A stretch of 64,000 nt of DNA. Source: Lutraria lutraria (taxonomy: Eukaryota; Mollusca; Bivalvia; Venerida; Mactridae). The notes beneath the pieces were generated by a model. The model saw nothing but the letters and a program-made list of their open reading frames with translations. It was not told the DNA's origin and searched no databases. The stretch is from NCBI GenBank assembly GCA_964023205.1, contig OZ026851.1, positions 9,031,637 through 9,095,636 of the forward strand, written 5' to 3'. The translations under genes and the position numbers were made by a program. Positions 26,364 through 34,100 of this stretch are shown piece by piece (position 1 is the stretch's first letter; each line of letters starts with the position of its first letter).

Positions 26364-27649
26364 AGGTGGCTGTTGTTTAGAGGTGACCGTTCGTGGAGGT
26401 TATATCGTATAGTCTCTATGTAAGTGCTGATATCATGAATCATTCCTCATTGATATCTTATACATGTAGTGTACATACCCTGATGTAATCAAAGTGTGGC
26501 GGATAATGGCTACATTAACATCTACCATATTTAGAAGTCTAAGTATTAAAAGCAAATTACTTCTATTCATCCATAATGATGTGATCGTGTCGATTACTCA
26601 ATACGAATGCCGAATGCCATAGATCGATGTTTTTATCCAAGAGCATTAACAATACTAGTATAGCCAACACAATCCGGATTAAAAGAATACGGTAACCCGC
26701 ACATAACGACCATCTTATAATTACAATCACCTCAACACAACGTTCATTCGTTTTTTAATACAGCCAAACCAATGATCAAAGGTCACCCATGAGAAAGACA
26801 AAATATGACATTTATTCAGAGGTCTGGAACCAATGACCGTTTTTTTAGCTAATGGCCTTCATTCACATTGTGATCTTTATTTGGAGGTGGTCGCTAACAA
26901 TAACACAGGTTCGGTTGCGTTTTTAAACTTGTTCATAAGGTCACGTTGGTATAAAGACTATTTTGTTGCCGAAGATGGCCTTAACATGGGGGTTATGCCG
27001 TATATGTAATATCACTTCAAGCGTTTATTTTTTTATTTTTTAGCAATTGTTAGTGATCTATAAGCCACTGAACAACGTCATTAGAGCGATGAAAATAAAT
27101 TAGGATTAGACAATACAATTAGAGAGATCGATGATGAAAACGATATTCAGCTTAATTTAGAATGTAGAAATTAGCTCTTCTTGTTTAGAGGTAAGGAATG
27201 CTACGGAGTACAAATGAAACTCTAAGTTGAAGAGCTGAATTTGAATTACCGAACGATCATTTAGAAATTACATTGACTTTAAAGAGAACAGTGTTTGCTG
27301 TAGATCTAGGAACTGGAGAATTGTAACCCGACATTTTGGTCGTGATTGGCGTGCAATGAGTTAGGGGGTCACTAAATTTAGAGTAATGCGATTGATTAAA
27401 GGAGAGGTAGAGTCAAAGATTGAACCCATTGGAACTAAGAAATATCGAACCATGATTCGGAATTAAATGAAACTTGGATGAGGGGCGTCAGTAGTGGGGA
27501 TAGTAGTGAACAGTTTTATGTATGTATCACCTATTTTGGATAATGCTAAAATAGAAAATGTCCTGTACAATGAAAGTAATTTAATTTTCGCATTTAAAAG
27601 TCAAACCGTCAAAATGTCAACAATGAGGAAATGCAGTCTGTGAAAAAAA
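26364..27649. other. Gene-free region
   Basis: No gene recognised. A diverged 'gaataaaggcc'-type dispersed repeat lies around 26,790-26,900. Confidence 0.4.
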
Positions 27650-27837
27650 TGAATTAAAGCCGTCTGTGAATAGAAGCAGCCTGCAGTGAATAAAGGACGT
27701 CTGTGAATAAAAGCAACCAATGAATGAAGGCCGTCTGTGAATACAAGCAACCAATGAATGAAGGACGTCTGTGAATAAAAGCAACCAATGAATGAAGGCC
27801 GTCTGTGAATAAAAGCAACCAATGAATGAAGGACGTC
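27650..27837. repeat. 34-bp minisatellite, left flank of the Polinton
   Basis: Five to six units of a 34-bp repeat with core 'gtgaataaaagcaaccaatg' and a variable 'g(a/c)cgtc' segment. The array stops at GACGTC (27,832-27,837), where the Polinton begins, and resumes at 45,139. A longer variant unit with 'cctgcagtgaataaag' occurs on both sides, so this is one array split by the insertion. Confidence 0.9.
27832..27837. repeat. Target-site duplication GACGTC, left copy
   Basis: The six bases directly outside the left TIR equal the six bases directly outside the right TIR (45,139-45,144). Six-bp duplications are typical of Polinton integrases. GACGTC also occurs in many units of the host array, so the match alone does not prove duplication. 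Confidence 0.75.
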
Positions 27838-28136
27838 AGTAGTATAAGGCGTTACCCTGGCACCCTACCTCCTGGCACCATATAGAATATAGAGTAAAAA
27901 AAAAAAGGTCGGTGCCAGAAGTAAACAAAATTGTGACAAATTGGGACAAATTGGAATCCATATTGGGTGCTCAAAATAGTATGAATTGAATTTTCGGAAA
28001 CTTCTGGCACTGTGTGTGTTTTGTTATTTGTACTGTATAGACTAAATATTCATTTGAGACAATGAGAGAATTTTCTTTCGAAAAGACATGGTGGCCCTGA
28101 AAAGGGCCGTTGGTGGTCCTGAAAAGGACCGTTGGT
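27838..28136 (+). repeat. Left terminal inverted repeat, 299 bp
   Basis: Compared base by base with the right TIR, I find no difference and no indel, including the 11-A run. Internally 'ggtgccagaagt' and 'acttctggcac' can pair. The inner edge carries the two histone-type stem-loops that end the outermost gene, so gene 3' ends are part of the TIR. Confidence 0.97.
28093..28130 (-). terminator. Tandem histone-type 3' stem-loops (left TIR)
   Basis: On the minus strand GGTCCT-TTTC-AGGACC (28,130-28,115) and GGCCCT-TTTC-AGGGCC (28,108-28,093) each form a perfect 6-bp stem with a 4-nt loop. They are preceded by CCAAC and followed by ACCA. This matches the replication-dependent histone mRNA stem-loop (known consensus GGYYYU-UUYN-ARRRCC-ACCA). 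A purine tract GAAAGAAAA follows 13 nt downstream, as a U7 histone downstream element would. The first stem starts 26 nt after the stop of the gene at 28,157. Confidence 0.8.
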
Positions 28137-28156
28137 CGTGGCTGTTAGTCGGATCT

Positions 28157-28879
28157 TCATTTCTTTATTTCTTTACCATACTTGCCCCGAGGTTGTTTCT
28201 CAAGATCATGTTTTCGTTTCTTCGTTTCTGTCATCTCCGGTTTCTTTTTGTCATGCTCCGGTTTCTTTTTCTCATGCTCATGTTTTCGTTTCTTTGAATC
28301 ATACATAAACTGTACAGGTACAATCATTTCTTGTGGCTTAAACCGTACTTCTTGATTCTTCATGAGTCTGACCATCTCTTGCATGACTTGATTCATCTGT
28401 ACCATTTCTTCCTTGATACCTTGTAGAACAGACAATCCTGTTGTAGGCTTTGTAATTGTATTAGACTGTGTTTTCGCCATAGGGGGCTGTGTATTCGTCA
28501 TAGTGGGTTGTACATCTACCATAGGCTGTGTATTCGTCATAGTGGGTTGTACATCTACCATAGGCTGTGTATTCGTCATAGTGGGTTGTACATCTACCAT
28601 AGGCTGTGTATTCGTCATAGTGGGTTGTACATCTACCATGGGTTGTATCGGCTGTACATCTACCATGGGGGGTTGTACATCTACCATGGCCTGTTGACTG
28701 TATTGGCTGTACAGTGGTTGACTGTATTGGCTGTACTGTGGCTGCCTATACTGTAGTTGACCGTACTTTGGCTGGTTGTACTTCGGCTGGTTGTAATGCA
28801 TACCCGCATTCGGGTCTATTAACTCAGATGATTCTAGTGCTTCTCTCAATATATCGTATGGCATGTTGAAGGACTCCAT
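28157..28879 (-). CDS. Accessory protein: Tyr/Gln-rich, 13-residue repeats, coiled coil, Lys-rich tail
   Basis: 240 residues from ATG 28,879; the longer open frame upstream has only non-ATG starts and lies in repeat-like DNA. Residues about 27-63 are Tyr/Gln/Pro-rich (YSQYSQPLYSQYSQQ), resembling prion-like low-complexity domains. Residues about 78-135 contain four near-identical 'MVDVQPTMTNTQP' repeats. A short Met/Leu-rich helix (KEEMVQMNQVMQEMVRLM) may form a coiled coil. The tail is highly basic (KKRKHEHEKKKPEHDKKK), likely nuclear or nucleic-acid binding. The gene reads outward and ends in the TIR with histone-type stem-loops. No homologue is recognised. Its role is unknown; a scaffold or condensate-forming protein is speculation. 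Confidence 0.75.
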   Translation of the reverse strand: MESFNMPYDILREALESSELIDPNAGMHYNQPKYNQPKYGQLQYRQPQYSQYSQPLYSQYSQQAMVDVQPPMVDVQPIQPMVDVQPTMTNTQPMVDVQPTMTNTQPMVDVQPTMTNTQPMVDVQPTMTNTQPPMAKTQSNTITKPTTGLSVLQGIKEEMVQMNQVMQEMVRLMKNQEVRFKPQEMIVPVQFMYDSKKRKHEHEKKKPEHDKKKPEMTETKKRKHDLEKQPRGKYGKEIKK

Positions 28880-28914
28880 GCTAGATAATGAAAAAATAGT
28901 GTCTGCGCCGGGGG

Positions 28915-29062
28915 TATTTATACTTTTTGCCTGCACGCGCCAGTGTTCTATTAGGTCAAGGTCAATTGTGAGAAGTTTTTTTGAATACGTGTGACACTTC
29001 AAGTTTTTACAAGTGTGACACTTCAAGTTTTTTTTGAACAAGTGTTTGACACGTCAAGGTCA
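28915..29062 (-). promoter_or_regulatory. Promoter of the leftmost gene: TATA box and two TCAAGGTCA sites
   Basis: On the minus strand TATAAATA (28,922-28,915) lies 43 nt before the ATG at 28,879. Transcription should start just before the ATG. Two exact TCAAGGTCA sites (28,956-28,964; 29,054-29,062, + strand orientation) lie further upstream. This 9-mer is the monomer site of ERR/FTZ-F1-type nuclear receptors. Confidence 0.6.
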
Positions 29063-29080
29063 AGGTTATATTGTAGATAT

Positions 29081-29428
29081 GCTTTGTACACATTATACTA
29101 TCACAGCAATTTGAACACTGTACACATTATACTATCACAGCACTTTGCAGACTGTACATCATACTATCACAGCAATTTGAATACTGTACACTTCATACTA
29201 TCACAGCACTTTGCAGACTGTACATCATACTATCACAGCAATTTGAATACTGTACACATTATACTATCACAGCAATTTGAATACTGTACACTTAATACTA
29301 TCACAGCAATTTGAATACTGTACACATTATACTATCACAGCACTTTGCAGACTGTACATCATACTATCACAGCAATTTGAATACTGTACACATTATACTA
29401 TCACAGCACTTTGAACACTGTATACATT
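29081..29428. repeat. Array of ten alternating 32/34-bp units inside the Polinton
   Basis: Ten units start with 'atactatcacagca' from 29,095. Type A continues 'atttgaa(t/c)actgtacac' (34 bp). Type B continues 'ctttgcagactgtacatc' (32 bp). Order is roughly A B A B A A A B A A'. Each unit has TGTACA or a near match. The array sits upstream of the leftmost gene and downstream of the next one. It could be an enhancer, a replication-linked element or a plain minisatellite. Short plus-strand frames across it are artefacts. Confidence 0.85.
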
Positions 29429-29668
29429 TGTTGAAAATGATTGTACATCACATACTAACACTTATATTTGTGGGGGAAATACTTTGTTCTTCATACAATC
29501 ACAGCACTTATATTTGTTGAAAATGATTGTACACATCATACTATCACTTATATTTGTAGGAAATGTTTATAGAAAACTTACCTCACACCGTCTATTTGTA
29601 TTTGGTGTTATCAGATAGGACTGTAAATATTGACAATATGAGAGTGATTCTTTCTGAATTGTATGGGG
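29429..29668. other. Degenerate continuation of the array and spacer
   Basis: 'cttatatttgt', 'gttgaaaatgattgtacatc' and 'atac(a/t)atcac' motifs recur irregularly to about 29,570, then unique spacer follows. The minus-strand tract 'cagaaagaa' (29,656-29,648) lies 12 nt beyond the stem-loops at 29,669, the expected place of a histone downstream element. Confidence 0.6.
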
Positions 29669-29706
29669 GGCCCTGAAAAGGGCCGTTGGTGGTCCTGAAA
29701 AGGACC
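29669..29706 (-). terminator. Tandem histone-type 3' stem-loops (internal copy)
   Basis: On the minus strand GGTCCT-TTTC-AGGACC (29,706-29,691) and GGCCCT-TTTC-AGGGCC (29,684-29,669). The 44-nt block 29,669-29,712 is identical to the inner edge of both TIRs. The first stem begins 20 nt after the stop at 29,726, and the GAAAGA-containing tract follows 12 nt beyond the second. The 3' flank is CCCC instead of ACCA. Confidence 0.8.
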
Positions 29707-29725
29707 GTTGGTGCTTGTATGGGAA

Positions 29726-30049
29726 TTAATGGCGTTGACCGCATCTCCCCATACAAGCGGGACACCACTTGTCCCATTTCTGGACATCCTTGGGGTCCGG
29801 CGGGGGTTGGTAGAGGTTCGAAGGAACCTCTATTAACTCATCTTCCCAGTTCTCTGGGGTTGATTCTTGGGGGGTATCCCCCCAGTCCTCTTCCCCAGAG
29901 CTGACCACAACCTCCTCTGCAAACTGCTTTCCCTCTCTTAGGGTCTTCACCTCCAACCTCAACTCTTCCAACTGCATCTCCAGTTGTTCAATATACAACC
30001 CTAAGGTTGTATACTTTCTCTTAATAATGTTAAGCGTGCGTTGCGACAT
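29726..30049 (-). CDS. Accessory protein: N-terminal coiled coil, acidic middle, C-terminal CPAC
   Basis: 107 residues from ATG 30,049. Residues about 8-42 form a clear heptad pattern (YIEQLEMQLEELRLEVKTL), so a coiled coil is likely. Residues 50-77 are acidic (SSGEEDWGD, ENWEDELIEV). The tail has PPPDP followed by WCPACMGRCGQRH, a possible metal-binding cluster. It ends in tandem histone-type stem-loops. It shares a CCAAT-rich intergenic region with the divergent gene at 30,249. The overall plan (coiled coil, then proline- and cysteine-containing tail) is echoed by the rightmost gene at 44,360, without clear sequence identity. Function unknown. Confidence 0.7.
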   Translation of the reverse strand: MSQRTLNIIKRKYTTLGLYIEQLEMQLEELRLEVKTLREGKQFAEEVVVSSGEEDWGDTPQESTPENWEDELIEVPSNLYQPPPDPKDVQKWDKWCPACMGRCGQRH

Positions 30050-30112
30050 CTTGATACAGAATGAAATTAGATCAAGGCAAGGTCACTCACTGACTATGAT
30101 ACAAGGACTCTG

Positions 30113-30189
30113 ATTGGTCCATTTTAACGGTATTTCATTGGTCCATTTTAACGGTATTTCATTGGTCTATTTTAACGACATTTCATTGG
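30113..30189. promoter_or_regulatory. Bidirectional promoter: four CCAAT boxes at 24-bp period with TAACGG motifs
   Basis: ATTGGTC (inverse of CCAAT) occurs at 30,113, 30,137, 30,161 and 30,185, exactly 24 bp apart. Between them 'attttaacggtatttc' gives two TAACGG motifs and one TAACGA, which fit the MYB-type YAACKG site for the first two. The region separates divergent starts at 30,049 (-) and 30,249 (+). CCAAT boxes bind NF-Y and are frequent in histone and cell-cycle promoters. No TATA box is seen. A CAAGGTCA half-site lies at 30,078. Confidence 0.7.
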
Positions 30190-30248
30190 TCTGTTCTAGG
30201 TCAGTGTTTTTTCATGTTCCATAGCTCATTTATGTTTCATGATTCAAC

Positions 30249-30476
30249 ATGGGCAACTGCTTGAAAAGTTCTTCTGATGAACCTGATGAGTTACAAGAAG
30301 ATGTTTGGGTGGTCAAGATGGGTAATTTGTACCCAGACTTGTCTGAATTTCAAGATACTTGTGTTGTCAAGATGGATGTCAAGATGGGTAATTTATACCC
30401 TGACCTTGCCATCTTTTATGATGAGGATTTGAGAGCCAACTATTGGCGATACCTATTTCTTGCAGAAATGCAATGA
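30249..30476 (+). CDS. Small lipid-anchored-type protein with two YPDL late-domain motifs
   Basis: 75 residues. It starts MGNCLKSSSDEPDE: Gly2 and Cys4 fit N-myristoylation plus palmitoylation. The first seven residues equal, from memory, those of the lipid-anchored ubiquitin ligase RNF11. Lys at the fifth position of the mature chain is less usual. The body is acidic and holds a duplicated block 'KMGNLYPDL' at residues 23-31 and 45-53. YPDL is a YPxL-class ALIX-binding late motif, used by retroviral Gag and cellular cargoes to recruit ESCRT-III. The C-terminus (ANYWRYLFLAEM) is aromatic and hydrophobic. The gene diverges from 29,726-30,049 and ends in a histone-type stem-loop. Motifs are seen; the budding or membrane-exit role is inference. 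Confidence 0.7.
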   Translation: MGNCLKSSSDEPDELQEDVWVVKMGNLYPDLSEFQDTCVVKMDVKMGNLYPDLAIFYDEDLRANYWRYLFLAEMQ

Positions 30477-30486
30477 ATTACCCAAC

Positions 30487-30502
30487 GGCCCTTATTAGGG
30501 CC
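30487..30502 (+). terminator. Histone-type 3' stem-loop, single variant copy
   Basis: GGCCCT-TATT-AGGGCC, preceded by CCAAC and followed by ACCA (30,503-30,506), begins 10 nt after the stop of the YPDL gene. The stem is perfect; the loop is TATT instead of TTTC. A purine-rich 'aagcaaagacaaaag' begins about 30 nt downstream, weaker and farther than at the other copies. Confidence 0.7.
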
Positions 30503-30567
30503 ACCATATGTGTTAGATTCGTTTTATATCTCAAGCAAAGACAAAAGCATATTACATTGTCTATCAT

Positions 30568-30573
30568 TTTATT
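30568..30573 (-). terminator. Polyadenylation signal for the zinc-knuckle gene
   Basis: AATAAA on the minus strand, about 105 nt after the stop at 30,678. It lies in the convergent spacer 30,503-30,677, which also has small repeats 'acaaagtaca' and 'caacacattgtc'. Confidence 0.5.
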
Positions 30574-30677
30574 TTTGAAAACATTTATAAAGTACAACAA
30601 AGTACAACACAATACAACTCACTTAGTCTCCAATTTATACACAATTGTCCAACACATTGTCCAACACATTGTCTGGA

Positions 30678-31028
30678 TTACACAAAGTCACTCACAGTTT
30701 TTGTTGGATTCTTTTTGTATTTACGTTTTTTCTTACTCTGTTCTGCGTCCTGTAGATCGACCTGTTCACCTTGTTTCTTAGGACAGTCTGCGATGAAATG
30801 TCCTTGTTCATGACAATAAAAGCATTCATTGTTGAAGGGTTCCGTACAGCTTGTAGAATAATGTCCTTTCTTTCCACAACGATAACACTTGATATGATCC
30901 CATGTTACATTTTTCTGTCCACAGAGCTGATCCGCTAAGTTGTTAAGCTCTTTAATTTTCTTCTTTAATGAATACATCAAAGTTTGATCTCGGTTCTCTT
31001 CAACTTGGTTCATTTTAGGATCGCTCAT
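30678..31028 (-). CDS. Nucleocapsid-like protein with two CCHC zinc knuckles
   Basis: 116 residues from ATG 31,028. Two perfect CX2CX4HX4C knuckles lie at residues 48-61 (CYRCGKKGHYSTSC) and 69-82 (CFYCHEQGHFIADC). A coiled-coil-prone helix (residues about 17-36) precedes them and a basic tail (KKKRKYKKN) follows. Such knuckles bind single-stranded nucleic acid in retroviral nucleocapsids and in cellular CNBP proteins. The gene is divergent from the DNA polymerase over 109 bp and convergent with the YPDL gene. It has AATAAA rather than a stem-loop. A role in binding genome or RNA during replication or packaging is likely. Origin by capture from a retroelement or host gene is possible but unproven. 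Confidence 0.85.
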   Translation of the reverse strand: MSDPKMNQVEENRDQTLMYSLKKKIKELNNLADQLCGQKNVTWDHIKCYRCGKKGHYSTSCTEPFNNECFYCHEQGHFIADCPKKQGEQVDLQDAEQSKKKRKYKKNPTKTVSDFV

Positions 31029-31061
31029 GTTGAAATGATAAAAAACGGACGGAGCGTACGT

Positions 31062-31109
31062 CTTTTATAGAGTGTCACGCGTTGTGACCTTGAACCCGAA
31101 GTATAAAAA
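31062..31109. promoter_or_regulatory. Divergent core promoters with two outward TATA boxes and a TGACCTTGA site
   Basis: TATAAAAG on the minus strand (31,069-31,062) lies 41 nt before the zinc-knuckle ATG. TATAAAAA on the plus strand (31,102-31,109) lies 36 nt before the polymerase ATG. Between them, TGACCTTGA (31,085-31,093) is the reverse complement of TCAAGGTCA. Both leaders must be only a few nucleotides long. Confidence 0.65.
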
Positions 31110-31137
31110 ACGGCGGAGAAGTTCTAAGATCATAATC

Positions 31138-34100
31138 ATGTCAGATACCGACAGTACTAGTGGTGAGGATGAACCTCCAACTAAACGAAGTAAGGTTGAG
31201 CCTGTGCGCGACTATTATGACATACAGTCACGCATGGAAAGAAAGTCAAGGAAATTTAAGACTCAATCCAAAGTATATGATGTGACATTTCAACCGTATA
31301 ATCAATCGTTTGAATTTACAAACAGGTTGTTTAATGATATGATGGACCAACTCTACAAGAGATGTGAAGTGAGATCGAATGATCGAGTTCGAGTATCTAT
31401 TCTACATCCTGATTTGGACTTTGGGATACATGTTCCGTTTAATAGGGCATCTCGTATTAGTGGAGATACATTATTGGATGAAATTGAACGTGTGGCACAG
31501 AGTAACCGTCAATTTAAAATTCATGATGGGGCGGCACAGATGGAAATTACGCATATTGCTATGCCACAGGGATCCGGAAAGAAAACGTTTAAAGCATCAA
31601 ACTTATTCAGTATGCGGAAGTCAAAGACAAGTGTTGTGTGTATTGACAATAGTAAAGACTCTATGTGTTTAGCTAGATCGATTGTGGTAGGACGGTGCAA
31701 AGTACATGAAAATCAAACCCCGGAATGGAAAAAACGATGGCATCTAATACGTCAGTCTAAGAAAAATCTTCAAAAATACGAAGCTGAAGCATTATTAAAG
31801 CAAGTGGGTATTTCATCGGATCAGTCGTGTGGTATAGAAGAATACCAAAAACTACAGGACTATCTCTATCCCAGCTACGTGATTAAAATCCATCCACAAC
31901 ATTATGGAAGTGAATTGTTATTCAAACCACCTGCTCTGACTGAAAAAAGTCGTGTGATTCATATCTTTCACCATGATAATCATTATGACTGTATTGTATC
32001 CATTACCGGATTTCTCGGACGGGTTTATTATTGTGAATGGTGTGATGTCGGTTATGATCACCGTGAAGGACACCAGTGTAGCCATATTTGTGAGTGTTAT
32101 GCTCACACCCTGTGCCCAGCAGGACAATCTATAAGATGTCCGGATTGCCGTCGCCTATTCCAGAGTCAGGCATGTTTTGACAATCATAAAACAAAAACGG
32201 GAAAACAACGTAAAACCATTTGTGAATCCGTATGGAATTGTAAGAAATGTGGACAAAAGGTGATTGAAACGAAACGGAATCACGTTTGCCCAGGGACAAA
32301 GAAATGCAGGTGTTGTAAAGCCATAGTAGGACCAGATCATGACTGTTACATTCCAACATATGAACCACCCAATAGAAAACAACCACCAGTACCATTCATC
32401 TTTTTTGATTTTGAATGTCGTTTTGATTCTGGAGAACATATCCCTAATTTTTGTGTGGCTCAACGTGCTTGTGGTGACTGTATGTGTCAGTCAGTGAAAG
32501 CTCCTTGTGAGTATTGTGAAGAGGTGAATGAAGCCAGACAAATGACATTCCGTGGTGAAAATACGTTACAACAATTCTGTACTTGGCTATTTCTCCCTAC
32601 CCATCGAGGATCGACAGTGATAGCCCACAATGCTCAAGGCTATGACGCTCAGTTTATTCTTAGATATGTGGTCACTCAGGGGACGGCGAAGCCCCAGTTA
32701 ATTATGAATGGCAGTAAAATCATTCAATTGAGAGTGCATGGAATACGCATGATTGACTCCCTCAGTTTCCTGAGTATGCCTCTCTCCTATTTTCCCAATA
32801 CATTTGGACTGACCGAGTTAGCCAAAGGATGGTTTCCATTCTATGCAAACACCCTGGAGTATCAAGATTATGTGGGACCTTATTTACCGCTACACTTTTA
32901 CAAACCGGATAGTATGAAACCAGAGCGACGTGAAGAGTTTTTAACCTGGTACAATGAAAGAAAAGGTGACGTATTTGATTTTCAAAAGGAAATGGAGAAA
33001 TACTGTCAATCGGATGTGGACATTTTAAGGCGCGGATGTGGAGAATTTCGTCAACAATTATTGGACAGTGATCAAATAGATCCATTTACTGAAGCTACCA
33101 CATTAGCCCAAGTGTGTAACAAAGCCTGGCGCAAAAATTCCATGCCACCTCATAGTTTAGCCGTGATTTCTGATGCCGGGTATCCCAATAAAACCCGGTA
33201 TTCCATGAAAGGCATACGTTGGCTACAAATGATGGCTGCTACAGAAGAGATACATATTCGGCATGCCTTGAATAACAAAGGCGAAGTCAAAATTGGACCT
33301 TATTACGTGGATGGCTATTGTCAAGAGACCAACACCGTGTATGAATTCATGGGATGTTGGTACCATGGGTGCCCCACCTGTTTTCCTAACCGAAGTACCA
33401 TCAATCCATATACTTTGAGAAGCATGCAACAGGCCTATCACGATACGTATAAGCGACTGGAGTCTTTGAAAGAACAGGGGTACCCTGTTGTGGTCATGTG
33501 GGAATGTGAATTTGATCAGCGTTGTCAAAAGGATCCTGCCTATAAGACAAGAGTGGAACGATTCTATCATGGTCAAAACCCGATTCAACCTAGGGAAGCT
33601 TTGTTCGGAGGTCGTACGAATGCCGTCCGACTGTATCATGAAGTAGACAACGACCAAGAAATCAAATATGTGGATATTTGTTCTCTCTATCCGTATGTGA
33701 ACAAGTACAGGGCTTATCCGATAGGTCATCCAGTGATCATGAGTCAAGAACAAATTGATCAACAGCATATTGAGAAATACAAAGGACTGATTAAATGTCG
33801 TGTTCTACCCCCGCAAGATTTATGGATGCCTGTCTTACCCATACACTGTAATAGTAAAATGGTGTTTACGCTATGCCGTACCTGTGCTGAGAAGGAGATG
33901 GATTATTGTACACATTCCCCGTATGAACGGTTCTTGTATGGCACATGGACTCATGTTGAATTGGCTAAAGCTATTGCTTTAGGCTATCAAGTATCAAAAG
34001 TGTATCATGTATGGCACTGGGATGAATGGAGTACGGACGTCTATCGGCAATACATTGATAAATACTTGAAAATGAAACAAGAGGCTAGTGGATATCCTCC

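Noticed and set aside
27650..29428. CRISPR array at the 34-bp repeats
   Set aside because: The repeats are contiguous without unique spacers, and the DNA is eukaryotic.
28413..29520. Plus-strand frames at the left end of the Polinton
   Set aside because: Antisense shadows of the 39-bp coding repeats of the leftmost gene and translations of the 32/34-bp array.
31072..31137. GTG start extending the polymerase by 22 residues
   Set aside because: Eukaryotic initiation at ATG 31,138 is simpler, and the TATA box at 31,102 would lie inside the extension. The same reasoning was applied to the non-ATG extensions at 28,880-29,041, 35,568, 39,227, 43,515 and 44,339.
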